Source: Derxia lacustris
Lineage (GTDB): Bacteria; Pseudomonadota; Gammaproteobacteria; Burkholderiales; Burkholderiaceae_E
Direction: 5' to 3'
NCBI RefSeq assembly: GCF_002105195.1
Contig: NZ_MUHU01000004.1
Location: forward strand, 1-64,000
Length of the DNA: 64,000 nucleotides
The position numbers and the translations under genes were made by a program. The notes below the pieces were generated by a model that did no database searches, was not told the DNA's origin, and saw only the letters and a list, made by a program, of their open reading frames with translations. Shown here piece after piece: positions 39,031-47,608 of the stretch. Each line of letters opens with the position of its first letter. Position 1 is the first letter of the stretch.

Positions 39031-39872
39031 CGCCCATCATTGCCTTCGGCGACCTGCAGGGTTGCCGCGCGAGCCTCGACTCGCTGCTCGATCACATCTC
39101 CCAATCTCCCGACGCGCCGCCCGATCCGCAACTGTGGTTCTGCGGCGATCTCGTCAATCGCGGTCCCGATTCGCTCGGCACGCTGCGCCGGGTGCGCAGC
39201 CTTGGCGAGCGCGCGGTCGCGGTGCTCGGCAATCACGATCTGCATCTGCTGGCAGTGGCCGCCGGCGTTCGCAAGCCCGGGCGCGGCGACACGCTGGCCG
39301 ACATCCTCGCCGCGCCCGACCGCGATGAGCTGCTCGACTGGCTGCGTCACCGCCCGCTCGCGCATTTGCAGGACGGCCATCTGCTGGTGCATGCCGGCGT
39401 GCTGCCGCAATGGACCGCCGCGCAGACCGTCGAACTCGCTTCCGAATTGCAGGATCGGCTGCGCGGGCCGGACTGGCGCGACTTCCTCGCTTTGCTGTTC
39501 GGCAACACGCCGGCACGCTGGGACGACTCGCTGCGCGGTCCCGACCGCTGGCGGGTGATCGTCAACGCGCTGACGCGCATGCGCTTCTGCACCGCCGACG
39601 GCACGATGGACTTCGCAAGCAAGGACGGCACGGGCGCTCCGCCCGCCGGCCACTTCGCCTGGTTCGATGTGCCCGGACGGCGCAGCCGCGATGTCACCGT
39701 CGTGACCGGGCACTGGTCCACGCTGGGCCTGCGCCTGTCGCCCGAACATGTTGCACTCGACACCGGCTGCATCTGGGGCGGCAAACTCACGGCACTTCAG
39801 CTCGCTGGCGACCCTGCCGCGCGCCGGCTCTGGCAGATCGACTGCCCGCAGGCGCAGCGCCCCGGAACCTGA
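39027..39872 (+). CDS. apaH: Symmetrical bis(5'-nucleosyl)-tetraphosphatase ApaH
   Basis: A 281-residue calcineurin-type phosphoesterase hydrolysing Ap4A to two ADP. Metal-binding blocks are [19 protein letters not shown] and LGNHDLHLL, and the C-terminal [10 protein letters not shown] matches ApaH. The coupling to the WecA-like gene is unusual in function but tight (four-base overlap). Confidence 0.93.
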   Translation: MTPIIAFGDLQGCRASLDSLLDHISQSPDAPPDPQLWFCGDLVNRGPDSLGTLRRVRSLGERAVAVLGNHDLHLLAVAAGVRKPGRGDTLADILAAPDRDELLDWLRHRPLAHLQDGHLLVHAGVLPQWTAAQTVELASELQDRLRGPDWRDFLALLFGNTPARWDDSLRGPDRWRVIVNALTRMRFCTADGTMDFASKDGTGAPPAGHFAWFDVPGRRSRDVTVVTGHWSTLGLRLSPEHVALDTGCIWGGKLTALQLAGDPAARRLWQIDCPQAQRPGT

Positions 39873-39890
39873 CTCCTCATAGGCCACCAC

Positions 39891-40913
39891 TTGACCCAGA
39901 AGACCATCCTCGTCACCGGCGGCGCCGGCTACATCGGCTCGCACACGGTCGTGGCGCTTGAAGCTGCCGGCTATCGCGCCGTCATCCTCGACAACTTCTG
40001 CAATGCCCATCCGGGCGTGCTGGCGAGGCTCGAAGCCATCACCGGCACGACCATCGCGCTGGAACGCGGCGATGTGCGCGACGCCGCCGCGCTCGACGCG
40101 GTGTTCGCCAAGTACGCGGTCGATGCCGTCATCCATTTCGCCGCGCTCAAGGCGGTCGGCGAATCGGTGCAGAAGCCGCTGGAGTACTTCGACAACAACA
40201 TCTTCGGCAGCACCCAGCTGCTCAAGGCGATGCAGCGCGCCGGAGTGAAGAAGTTCGTCTTCAGCTCGTCGGCCACCGTCTACGGCGACCCCGAATCGGT
40301 GCCCATCGACGAGAACTCCAAGCTCTGGACCATGAGCCCCTACGGCCAGACCAAGCTCTACACCGAGGAGCTGCTGCGCGACTGCATGACCGCCGACCCG
40401 AGCTGGCGCATCGCGATCCTTCGCTACTTCAACCCGGCCGGCGCGCACGAGAGCGGCACCATCGGCGAAGACCCGTCGGGCATCCCGAACAACCTGTTCC
40501 CGTACATCACGCAGGTGGCCGTGGGCCGGCGCGAAAAGCTCGGCGTGTTCGGCGGCGACTATCCGACACCCGACGGCACCTGCGTGCGCGACTACATCCA
40601 TGTGGTCGATCTGGCCGAGGGCCATGTGAAGGCGCTCGACTACCTGTTCGCCAAGGACAAGTCAGTGACCGTCAACCTGGGCACCGGCGTGGGCTACAGC
40701 GTGCTCGACTGCATCAACACCTTTGCCAGCACGACCGGCCGGCCGGTGGCCTACGACATCGTGCCGCGCCGCGCGGGCGATGTGCCGGCCTGCTATGCGC
40801 GGGTGGATGCGGCGCGCGACCTGCTCGGCTGGACCGCGCAGCGCAATCTGGAAGACATGTGCCGGGATGCGTGGCGGTGGCAGTCGGGGAATCCGAACGG
40901 CTACGCCGGCTGA
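39891..40913 (+). CDS. galE: UDP-glucose 4-epimerase GalE
   Basis: Interconverts UDP-glucose and UDP-galactose. The 340-residue protein has the NAD loop GGAGYIGSH at 10-18, SSSATVYG near 125-132 and catalytic YGQTK at 151-155. The frame opens at TTG 39891, and no ATG or GTG lies at a better position, so an unusual TTG start is likely. GalE of this group sometimes also handles UDP-GlcNAc. It closes the polysaccharide island. Confidence 0.95.
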   Translation: MTQKTILVTGGAGYIGSHTVVALEAAGYRAVILDNFCNAHPGVLARLEAITGTTIALERGDVRDAAALDAVFAKYAVDAVIHFAALKAVGESVQKPLEYFDNNIFGSTQLLKAMQRAGVKKFVFSSSATVYGDPESVPIDENSKLWTMSPYGQTKLYTEELLRDCMTADPSWRIAILRYFNPAGAHESGTIGEDPSGIPNNLFPYITQVAVGRREKLGVFGGDYPTPDGTCVRDYIHVVDLAEGHVKALDYLFAKDKSVTVNLGTGVGYSVLDCINTFASTTGRPVAYDIVPRRAGDVPACYARVDAARDLLGWTAQRNLEDMCRDAWRWQSGNPNGYAG

Positions 40914-40929
40914 TGTTTTTTAGGCCGCA

Positions 40930-41144
40930 GGACCGGAGGCGGCCGGAAGCGATGGCCCGCCGACTGGCTGCGGCCCGCTGCGCGTGCTGCCCTCGCGCCG
41001 GGCTTGTCGCCGGGCCGGGCCGCCAACTCGGGGGCTTCGCCCCCTCAGACATGCGGCCCTGAACGCCTGCGGCGTTCGCCCGGCGCCAAGCCCGGCACTC
41101 GGCTGGCCAGACGGCGGGCCATCGCTTCCGGCCGCCTCCGGTCC
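40930..41144. repeat. Large intergenic palindrome with 33-bp perfect arms
   Basis: The arms 40930-40962 and 41112-41144 are exact reverse complements over 33 bases; pairing resumes after one mismatch. The interior also folds: GGGGGC/GCCCCC at 41030-41044 and GAACGCC/GGCGTTC at 41061-41077, and GCGCCGGGCTTG near 40995 partly pairs with a segment near 41085. It has no frame of interest. It resembles dispersed intergenic elements of Burkholderiales genomes, or a MITE; no transposase is present. Confidence 0.75.
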
Positions 41145-41169
41145 GAACCTTCACTGCCGCTGAATGAAC

Positions 41170-41191
41170 AAGGGCCGCGATTGCGGCCCTT
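41170..41191 (+). terminator. Intrinsic terminator
   Basis: AAGGGCCGC (41170-41178), loop GATT, GCGGCCCTT (41183-41191), then TGTGTTTGTG. A nine-pair GC-rich stem with a T-rich tail; it may end transcripts reading through from galE about 250 bases upstream. Confidence 0.65.
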
Positions 41192-41319
41192 TGTGTTTGT
41201 GTCAGCTCCGTCCGTGCGGCGCCCCGAATCTTCCAAGGCACCGCGTCCAAGCATCTGCGGCAATCACACCCAGCGCAGCGCCTGCATCACAGCCCCAACA
41301 ACCTTTGCCGATTCACGAG

Positions 41320-41419
41320 GACCGGGGCTGGCCGGGATGGCCGCCGCGCCCGGGAAGCCCCCGCCACGCGGGGGCCGCCGCCAGCGGGCGCCGCGGCCAT
41401 CCCGGCCAGCCCCGGTCCG
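41320..41419. repeat. Second intergenic palindrome, 26-bp perfect arms
   Basis: 41320-41345 is the exact reverse complement of 41394-41419. The interior holds a further GCCCCCG/CGGGGGC hairpin near 41359-41377. It lies just downstream of the minus-strand potF stop and after a seven-A run (41425-41431), and may help end that transcript. Its arm (GGACCGGGGCTGGCCGGGAT) is similar to that of the larger palindrome nearby. Confidence 0.7.
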
Positions 41420-41431
41420 CTGCCAAAAAAA

Positions 41432-42553
41432 TCAGCGCCCCGACTTGAAGCTGGTGAACAACCGCGTCTGCACCCGCCGGATGTCCTGGCTCACCGTGTC
41501 GGGCGCCACCATCTTCTTGGTGTCCTCCGGGCTCAGGAAGATGGTCTTGTTCTCGCCCACGTTCTTGGTCACGAACTTCAGGCTCGCCGCATTCGGGTTG
41601 GCGTAGAAGACCTTGTTCGTGATGCCCGCCACCACCTCGGCGCGCAGGATGTAGTTGATGAACAGATGCGCGTTCTTGGGATGCGGCGCATCGGCCGGGA
41701 TCGCCATCGTGTCGAAGAACAGCGTCGCGCCGGTGCTCGGGATCAGCGCGCGGATGCTCTGCCCGTTCTTGGCCTCGATCGCACGCTGGCGCGCAATGTT
41801 GATGTCGCCCGAATAGCCCATCACCGCGCACAGCGAGCCGTTGGCCAGATCGTTGATGTAGCCCGACGACGAGAACAGCGTGACGTAGGGCCGCACGCTC
41901 TTGAGCAGCTTGGCGCTTTCCTGATAGTCGGCCTCGACGCCGCTGTAGGGCGGCTTGCCCGCATACAGGTTGGCAACCGGGAACACCTCCGACGCTGAAT
42001 CCAGAAAGCTCACGCCGCAGCTCTTGAGCTTGCTCGCGTACTTGGGGTCGAAGATCAGGCTCCAGGCGTTCTCGGGCATGGGCAGGTCGCCGAGCGCCTT
42101 CTTCACGCGGGCCTCGTTGATGCCCACCGTCACATAGCCCCACATCCAGTCGACGAGGTACTTGTTGTCCGGATCGACCTTGGCCAGCTGCTCCAGCAGC
42201 GCCTTGTCGAGGTTGCCCCAGTTGGTCAGCAGCGACTTGTCGAGCGGCTTGAGCAGGCCGCCTGCGATGTACTGCTTGGCGAACACCGAGCCCGGCACCA
42301 CGATGTCGTAGCCGGTCTTGCCGGCGCGCAGCTTGGCTTGCAGCACCTCGTTGCTGTCGTAGTTGTCGTACCGGACCTTGATGCCGGTTTCCTTCTCGAA
42401 GTTGGCGATGGTGTCGTCCGCGATGTAGTCGGACCAGTTGTAGATGTTCAGTTCCTTGGGCTCGCCGGTGTCGGCGGCCTGGGCCGGAGCGGTGAACACG
42501 GCAGCCAGCGCAAGCGCGGCGCCGACGGCGAAGCGGGACGGATTGACGGACAT
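41432..42553 (-). CDS. potF: Polyamine ABC transporter substrate-binding protein (PotF-like)
   Basis: A 373-residue periplasmic binding protein with a signal peptide cleaved near APAQA-A (residue 26). ELNIYNWSDYIADDTI and later FFDTMAIPADAPHPKNAH match PotF/PotD, which bind putrescine or spermidine. GAGGA eight bases before ATG 42553 supports the start. No permease or ATPase gene is adjacent, so it is an orphan that must use a transporter encoded elsewhere. Confidence 0.9.
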   Translation of the reverse strand: MSVNPSRFAVGAALALAAVFTAPAQAADTGEPKELNIYNWSDYIADDTIANFEKETGIKVRYDNYDSNEVLQAKLRAGKTGYDIVVPGSVFAKQYIAGGLLKPLDKSLLTNWGNLDKALLEQLAKVDPDNKYLVDWMWGYVTVGINEARVKKALGDLPMPENAWSLIFDPKYASKLKSCGVSFLDSASEVFPVANLYAGKPPYSGVEADYQESAKLLKSVRPYVTLFSSSGYINDLANGSLCAVMGYSGDINIARQRAIEAKNGQSIRALIPSTGATLFFDTMAIPADAPHPKNAHLFINYILRAEVVAGITNKVFYANPNAASLKFVTKNVGENKTIFLSPEDTKKMVAPDTVSQDIRRVQTRLFTSFKSGR

Positions 42554-42602
42554 GGCGGATTCCTCGGACGGGTTGAGCGGTGCGGAGAAGCGATGAACGG
42601 GA

Positions 42603-43436
42603 TCAGCCGGCGCAGCCCAGCGCCGCGGCGATGGCGGAGCGCGTGCGCTCGGCCAGTTCGTGGCGGGTGAGCCCGGCCGAGGCGATGGGAGCCAGCGCGA
42701 TCAGCTCAGCCTCGATGCCCGGCGTGCCGAGCACCGCAAACGCCGACTGGCCCAGGCTGATGTCGCCGCAATAGGCGGTCACGCCGGTCGGCTGGCCGCG
42801 CAGCCGGTAGCGCAGCGCCACCGGCTGTACCGGCGCACCGGCCTCGATGGCGGCCTGGAGCAGGTTGGCGTGGAAGGGCAGCAGCGTGCTGCCGTCGCCG
42901 GTCGTGCCTTCGGGAAACACGGTGCAGCTTTCGCCGCCGCCGAGCGCGATGGCCACGCGCCGGATCATCGCGTGCACCGCATGGCGCTTGCCGCGCTCGA
43001 TGAACAGCGTGCCCATGCGCTTGGCCATCGCGCCGATTAGCGGCCAGTCGCCGACCTCGCTCTTGGACACGAAATGCGTCGGATGGAGCGCCGCCAGCAG
43101 CAGGATGTCGAGCCAGGAGACGTGATTGGCCAGCACCAGCGCGCCGGCAAAGCCTGGCGCCGTCTCGGGCGCGATGCGGGCCGGCAGCCGGCGCACGCCG
43201 CAGGCGACCAGCATCAGCCGCGACCAGCGCGTCATCGCGAAATCGCGGCCGCCCTTGCCGATGACCGGAAACAGCAGCAGCTGCACCGCAAAGCCGCCGA
43301 CCAGCGTGGCGACGGCGGCCGCGATGCGCAGCCGGATGCGGATCTGCGGCAGCAGTCCGGGCGGCGGCAGCGGCACCGCAATGTCGGGGCTGACCGGCAC
43401 GCGGGCGGCGCTGGCGTCCGACGGCTGCGCGCTCAT
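42603..43436 (-). CDS. plsC: 1-acyl-sn-glycerol-3-phosphate acyltransferase (PlsC family)
   Basis: A 277-residue membrane-bound acyltransferase for phosphatidic acid synthesis. The catalytic HX4D lies in NHVSWLD (104-110) and the substrate motif FPEGTT at 174-179. One hydrophobic segment (near 38-58) would anchor it. It overlaps pyrC' by ATGA and closes the algH-ruvX-pyrRBC' transcript. Its acyl substrate could also be another lysolipid, as with OlsA/LptA-type relatives. Confidence 0.88.
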   Translation of the reverse strand: MSAQPSDASAARVPVSPDIAVPLPPPGLLPQIRIRLRIAAAVATLVGGFAVQLLLFPVIGKGGRDFAMTRWSRLMLVACGVRRLPARIAPETAPGFAGALVLANHVSWLDILLLAALHPTHFVSKSEVGDWPLIGAMAKRMGTLFIERGKRHAVHAMIRRVAIALGGGESCTVFPEGTTGDGSTLLPFHANLLQAAIEAGAPVQPVALRYRLRGQPTGVTAYCGDISLGQSAFAVLGTPGIEAELIALAPIASAGLTRHELAERTRSAIAAALGCAG

Positions 43437-44740
43437 GCCGCCGCGACTGCCGCGCGCTGATAGGCCACGTCGCCGGCGACCAGCGTCCAGACCACCTCGC
43501 CTTGCAACTCGTGGCGCAGGAAGGGCGTGTTCTTGCCCAGGCTGGCGATGCGCGCCGGCTCGACCTTCCACCAGGCCTCGGGGTCGTAGACGCAGACGTC
43601 GGCCACGGCGCCCGCGCCGAGCGTGCCCGCGCCCTGGGCCAGCGCCGGCGCGCCGACGATGGCCGCCGCGCGCTGGGTGATGAGCGCAATCGCCGCCGAC
43701 GCCGGCTGGCCGGCTTCGCGCGCCCACTTGAGCGTGAGCGGCAGCAGCAGTTCGAGGCCGGTCGCGCCCGGGCTGGCCTGATCGAAGGGCAGCAGCTTCT
43801 CGTCGTCGTCGACCGGGCAGTGGTCGGAGCAGATCGCGTCGATGGTGCCGTCGGCCAGCGCCTGTTGCAGCGCGGCGCGGTCGCGGCCCGAGCGCAGCGG
43901 CGGCTCCAGCCGGTACATCGGGTCGAAGAAGCCGATGTCGACATCGGTGAGATGGACGTGGTTCACGCTCACGTCGGCCGTCACCGGCAGCCCTTCGGCG
44001 CGCGCGGCACGCAACAGCTCGACGCCGTTGGCGCTGGAGATGCGACACAGATGCACGCGGCAGCCGGTGATGCGGATCAGCTCGAAAATGGTGTGCAGCG
44101 CAATCGTCTCGGCCGACACGCCGATGCCCGCGAGCCCCAGCCGCGCCGCCACCGCGCCCGAATGCGCCACGCCGCCCTTGCCCAGCCAGGCATCCTGCGG
44201 CCGCAGCCACACGGTGTAGCCGAAGGTGTGCGCGTACTGCATCGCGCGCAGCAGCACCTGGGTGTTGGTGACCGGCACATCGGCCTGGCCAAAGCCGATG
44301 CAGCCCGACTGCGTGAGTTCGGCCATTTCGGTGAGCACTTCGCCCTTCAGCCCCAGCGTCAGCGCGCCCTGCGGATACACATGGCCCTGACGCAGCCGCT
44401 CGGCGCGGAACTTGAGCATTTCGACCAGCCCGGGCTCGTCGAGCGCGGGATCGGTGTCGGGCGGGCAGACCAGCGTGGTCACGCCGCCGTGCATCGCTGC
44501 CTTCAGCTCGGATTCGAGCGTGGCCTTGTATTCATAGCCCGGCTCGCGCAGTCGCGCGCACAGGTCGACGAGGCCGGGCACCACCACCAGGCCGGCGGCA
44601 TCGAGCACGCGGTCGGCGGCAAAGCCGTCGGGCGCCGCGCCGATGGCCGCGATCCGGCCGTCGGCGATGAATACATCGAGCACCGCATCCACGCGGTTGG
44701 CCGGGTCGATCACGCGCCCGCCCTGGATCTTGATTTTCAT
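43433..44740 (-). CDS. pyrC': Dihydroorotase-like PyrC' (probably non-catalytic ATCase partner)
   Basis: A 435-residue amidohydrolase-fold protein next to pyrB. Active dihydroorotases have HxH in DxHxHLREPG; here the same place reads DLCARLREPG, with Cys61 and Arg63 where zinc histidines should be. In Pseudomonas such PyrC' proteins do not hydrolyse but are needed to assemble active aspartate carbamoyltransferase. The same role is inferred here, implying a catalytic pyrC elsewhere. Confidence 0.9.
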   Translation of the reverse strand: MKIKIQGGRVIDPANRVDAVLDVFIADGRIAAIGAAPDGFAADRVLDAAGLVVVPGLVDLCARLREPGYEYKATLESELKAAMHGGVTTLVCPPDTDPALDEPGLVEMLKFRAERLRQGHVYPQGALTLGLKGEVLTEMAELTQSGCIGFGQADVPVTNTQVLLRAMQYAHTFGYTVWLRPQDAWLGKGGVAHSGAVAARLGLAGIGVSAETIALHTIFELIRITGCRVHLCRISSANGVELLRAARAEGLPVTADVSVNHVHLTDVDIGFFDPMYRLEPPLRSGRDRAALQQALADGTIDAICSDHCPVDDDEKLLPFDQASPGATGLELLLPLTLKWAREAGQPASAAIALITQRAAAIVGAPALAQGAGTLGAGAVADVCVYDPEAWWKVEPARIASLGKNTPFLRHELQGEVVWTLVAGDVAYQRAAVAAA

Positions 44741-44756
44741 GGAGTGACCGTTCTGA

Positions 44757-45704
44757 TTAGTGGCTGGCGCAGACGCTCATCACGGCCATGCGCACCGCGA
44801 TGCCGAAGGTGACCTGCGACAGGATCACGCTCTGCGCGCCGTCGGCGACCGTGCTGTCGATTTCCACGCCGCGGTTCATCGGGCCCGGATGCATGACGAT
44901 GGCATCGCGGTTGGCCAGCGCCAGCCGCTCGGGCGTGAGGCCGTAATTCTTGAAGTACTCCTGCGCCGACGGCAGCAGCGCGCCCTGCATGCGCTCGTTC
45001 TGCAGCCGCAACATCATGATGACGTCGACGCCGCGCAGGCCCTTGTCCATGTCGTGGAACACATGCACGCCCAGCTGCTCCAGCCCGTTCGGCAGCAGCG
45101 TGCGCGGGCCGATCACCCGCACCTCGGGCACGCCGAGCGTGGTCAGCGCATGGATGTCGCTGCGCGCCACGCGCGAATGCAGCACGTCGCCGACCACCGC
45201 CACCGTCAGCTTGGTGAAGTCCTTCTTGAAGTGGCGGATCGTGTACATGTCGAGCAGGCCCTGCGTGGGGTGGGCATGGCGCCCGTCGCCCGCGTTGATG
45301 ACGCTCACATGCGGCGCCACATGCTGGGCGATGAGATAGGGCGCGCCGCTGCTGGCATGGCGCACCACGAACATGTCGGCCTGCATCGCGCTCAGGTTGG
45401 CGATGGTGTCGAGCAGGCTCTCGCCCTTGCTGGTGCTGCTGGCGTTGATGTTGAGGTTGAGCACGTCGGCGGAGAGGCGCTTGGCGGCGATCTCGAAGGT
45501 GGTGCGGGTGCGCGTGCTGTTCTCGAAGAACAGGTTGAACACGCTCTTGCCGCGCAGCAGCGGCACCTTCTTCACGTCGCGCTCGCCCACGCTGACAAAG
45601 CTGGCGGCGGTATCGAGGATGTTCTCGACGATGCGCCTGGGCAGACCTTCGGTCGTGAGCAGGTGCTTGAGTTCGCCGCGTTCGTTGAGCTGGGGGTTGT
45701 ACAT
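44757..45704 (-). CDS. pyrB: Aspartate carbamoyltransferase PyrB
   Basis: Catalyses carbamoyl transfer to aspartate, the committed pyrimidine step. The 315-residue product has the carbamoyl-phosphate loop STRTR at 63-67, HPTQGLLD and [12 protein letters not shown]. The start ATG 45704 gives the family N-terminus ([20 protein letters not shown]). It lies between pyrR and pyrC', the operon order of Pseudomonas-type ATCase. Confidence 0.97.
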   Translation of the reverse strand: MYNPQLNERGELKHLLTTEGLPRRIVENILDTAASFVSVGERDVKKVPLLRGKSVFNLFFENSTRTRTTFEIAAKRLSADVLNLNINASSTSKGESLLDTIANLSAMQADMFVVRHASSGAPYLIAQHVAPHVSVINAGDGRHAHPTQGLLDMYTIRHFKKDFTKLTVAVVGDVLHSRVARSDIHALTTLGVPEVRVIGPRTLLPNGLEQLGVHVFHDMDKGLRGVDVIMMLRLQNERMQGALLPSAQEYFKNYGLTPERLALANRDAIVMHPGPMNRGVEIDSTVADGAQSVILSQVTFGIAVRMAVMSVCASH

Positions 45705-45843
45705 GGCTGGCTGCGGTCTCGTGGGGCGGGCGCGGCGGCGGAGGCGGTCGCGCGGGGGCCGGCGGGCGGAGTGTGGTTGTCGTGGGTGGCGCCGCGATGA
45801 GCCGGGCGCCCGATGTTGCGCCGCGTCGACGGCGCGCCGCGGA

Positions 45844-46428
45844 TCAGGCGGCGGAATCGCCCGGCGCTGGCGCGGCAGGCGCCGATCCGGCCGCCGGCAC
45901 CAGCGACGCGGCAAAGCCGTCGCCTTCGCGGCGCAGCCGCAGATTGGCGCCGGCCGGCAGCTCGATGCGCGCGCCGGCCACGCTCGGAGCGATGGGCAGC
46001 TCGCGCGTGTCGGGCGCGCTGGCGGGCGCGTGGCGGTCGAACAGCACCGCCAGCTCGATGCGCTCGGGCCGGCCGAAGTCGAACAGCGCATTCATGGCGG
46101 CGCGGATGGTGCGGCCGGTGTGCAGCACATCGTCGACCAGCAGCACGGTGCGGTCGTCGAGCGCGAACGGGATGGCGGTGGGCAGCACCTGCGGATGCAG
46201 GCCCACGCGCGAGAAATCGTCGCGGTAGAAGCTGATGTCGAGAAAGCCGAGCTCAGCGATGCGCAGGTCGCGCGCCAGGCGCTCGGCGATCCAGGCGCCA
46301 CCGCTGTGAATGCCGATGAGAACCGGCGCGCTCGCGCCCAGGCGGGCCAGCCGGGCGACGAGACCGTCGCGCAGCGCGCGATAGGCGGCGTCGGCATCAA
46401 TGGCGGCACCGGAAACGGGAAGGCTCAT
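45844..46428 (-). CDS. pyrR: Bifunctional pyr regulator / uracil phosphoribosyltransferase PyrR
   Basis: A 194-residue PRTase-fold protein with the PRPP loop [13 protein letters not shown] at 95-107. PyrR proteins sense UMP/PRPP to control pyr genes and may have uracil phosphoribosyltransferase activity. A C-terminal Ala/Pro-rich tail of about 15 residues is unconserved. It overlaps ruvX by ATGA and precedes pyrB after 139 bases in which I saw no attenuator. Confidence 0.92.
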   Translation of the reverse strand: MSLPVSGAAIDADAAYRALRDGLVARLARLGASAPVLIGIHSGGAWIAERLARDLRIAELGFLDISFYRDDFSRVGLHPQVLPTAIPFALDDRTVLLVDDVLHTGRTIRAAMNALFDFGRPERIELAVLFDRHAPASAPDTRELPIAPSVAGARIELPAGANLRLRREGDGFAASLVPAAGSAPAAPAPGDSAA

Positions 46429-46913
46429 GTCGATGCGGCGGTCGGAGACTCGTCGAAGTACTGCTGAAGAATGATGGCGGCGGCATGGTGGTCGAGGACC
46501 GGGCCATGCGTGCGACCACCGGCGGTCTTGCGGGCGGCGATTTTCCCATAGCCGCCCGAGCCGTCGGCGCGGCTGTCGCGGTGGCGCGCTTCGGCCTCGA
46601 CCGAGCTGTAGGCCTCGTTGACCCAGACCACCGGCTTGCCGTAGCGGCCGGCGAGCCGGTTGCCGAACTTGCGCGCGACCGGCGTGCCCTGGTTGTCGCT
46701 GCCGTCGGCCTGCGTGGGCAGACCCACCACGAAGCGCGCCGGCGCCCATTCGGCCACCAGCGCCGACACCCGCTCGAACACCTGGGCGTTGTCGCGCACC
46801 TCGATCACGTCGAGCGGCGTGGCGCTGCGCAGCAGGCTGTTGCCGATGGCCACGCCGATGCGCCGCTTGCCCACATCGAAGCCGAGGACGACCTCGGCCG
46901 GCGCGTCAGGCAT
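46425..46913 (-). CDS. ruvX: Putative Holliday junction resolvase RuvX/YqgF
   Basis: A 162-residue RNase H-like protein (DVGKRRIGVAIGN near 12-24; VVGLP; closing DHHAAAIILQQYF) predicted to act as pre-16S rRNA nuclease and/or Holliday junction resolvase. ATG 46913 overlaps the algH stop; a GTG four codons earlier is possible. Linked to algH and pyrR as in many proteobacteria. Confidence 0.92.
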   Translation of the reverse strand: MPDAPAEVVLGFDVGKRRIGVAIGNSLLRSATPLDVIEVRDNAQVFERVSALVAEWAPARFVVGLPTQADGSDNQGTPVARKFGNRLAGRYGKPVVWVNEAYSSVEAEARHRDSRADGSGGYGKIAARKTAGGRTHGPVLDHHAAAIILQQYFDESPTAAST

Positions 46914-47502
46914 GACCGGCTTCACCGGTCAGCATCACCGGGTCGAAGCCCAGCTGCTTGATCGCGGCGGCATAGCGCTGCTCGACCGGCGTGTCGAAGA
47001 TGAGCGTCGCCGCCACTTCGGGCGAGGCTTCGAGCGTGAGCCAGCCGTTCGACGCGATCTCGTTCTCGAGCTGGCCGGTGCTCCAGCCGGCATAGCCGAG
47101 CGTGACCAGCACGCGCTGCGGGCCGGCGCCGTGGCTCATCTCCTCCAGCACGTCTTTCGACGTGGTGAGCCGCAGCGTGCTGCCGATGCTGACGGTGGAG
47201 CTGTAGGTCGAGTCGTCGACCGGCTCATGCAGCACGAAGCCGCGCTCGGTCTGCACCGGGCCGCCGAAGAACACCGGCTGGCCGGCCACCGGTTCGCGCA
47301 TCAGCTCGATCTCGATCTTTTCGTAGAGCGCGTCGAGCGTGAGTTCGGTCGGGCGATTGACCATCAGGCCCATCGCGCCGCGCTCGTTGTGCTCGCACAG
47401 GAAGACGAGCGAGCCCGCAAAATTGGGATCGAGCATGTTCGGCATCGCGATCAGGAACTGGGCCGCGAGCGAATAGGTCTGGTCTGGCGTGGTGGCTGGC
47501 AT
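46906..47502 (-). CDS. algH: UPF0301 protein AlgH/YqgE
   Basis: A 198-residue DUF179 protein of unsettled function. FLIAMPNMLDPNFAGSLVFL at the start and LVTLGYAGWSTGQLENEI later are the family's conserved blocks. It leads the algH-ruvX-pyrR-pyrB-pyrC'-plsC run and is divergent from the photolyase gene, with about 106 bases between. Confidence 0.93.
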   Translation of the reverse strand: MPATTPDQTYSLAAQFLIAMPNMLDPNFAGSLVFLCEHNERGAMGLMVNRPTELTLDALYEKIEIELMREPVAGQPVFFGGPVQTERGFVLHEPVDDSTYSSTVSIGSTLRLTTSKDVLEEMSHGAGPQRVLVTLGYAGWSTGQLENEIASNGWLTLEASPEVAATLIFDTPVEQRYAAAIKQLGFDPVMLTGEAGHA

Positions 47503-47608
47503 GCGGCCGATTCTAAGTGCCGTCGCCGGCCGGACAAACCGGGACCGGATTCGTTACGGCAAATCCCCGATGGCCGGCGCGCCACAGCGACCCACACAAA
47601 GATTCTTC

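Noticed and set aside
40894..40921. Intrinsic terminator directly after galE (short CGGC/GCCG hairpin plus T run)
   Set aside because: The stem is only four base pairs; the nine-pair hairpin at 41170 is a better candidate.
40930..41419. CRISPR array or transposon ends
   Set aside because: The repeats are inverted pairs, not regularly spaced direct repeats, and no transposase or cas gene is nearby.
45705..46091. N-terminal extension of pyrB beyond ATG 45704
   Set aside because: The extra residues overlap pyrR, are low in complexity and are absent from aspartate carbamoyltransferases.
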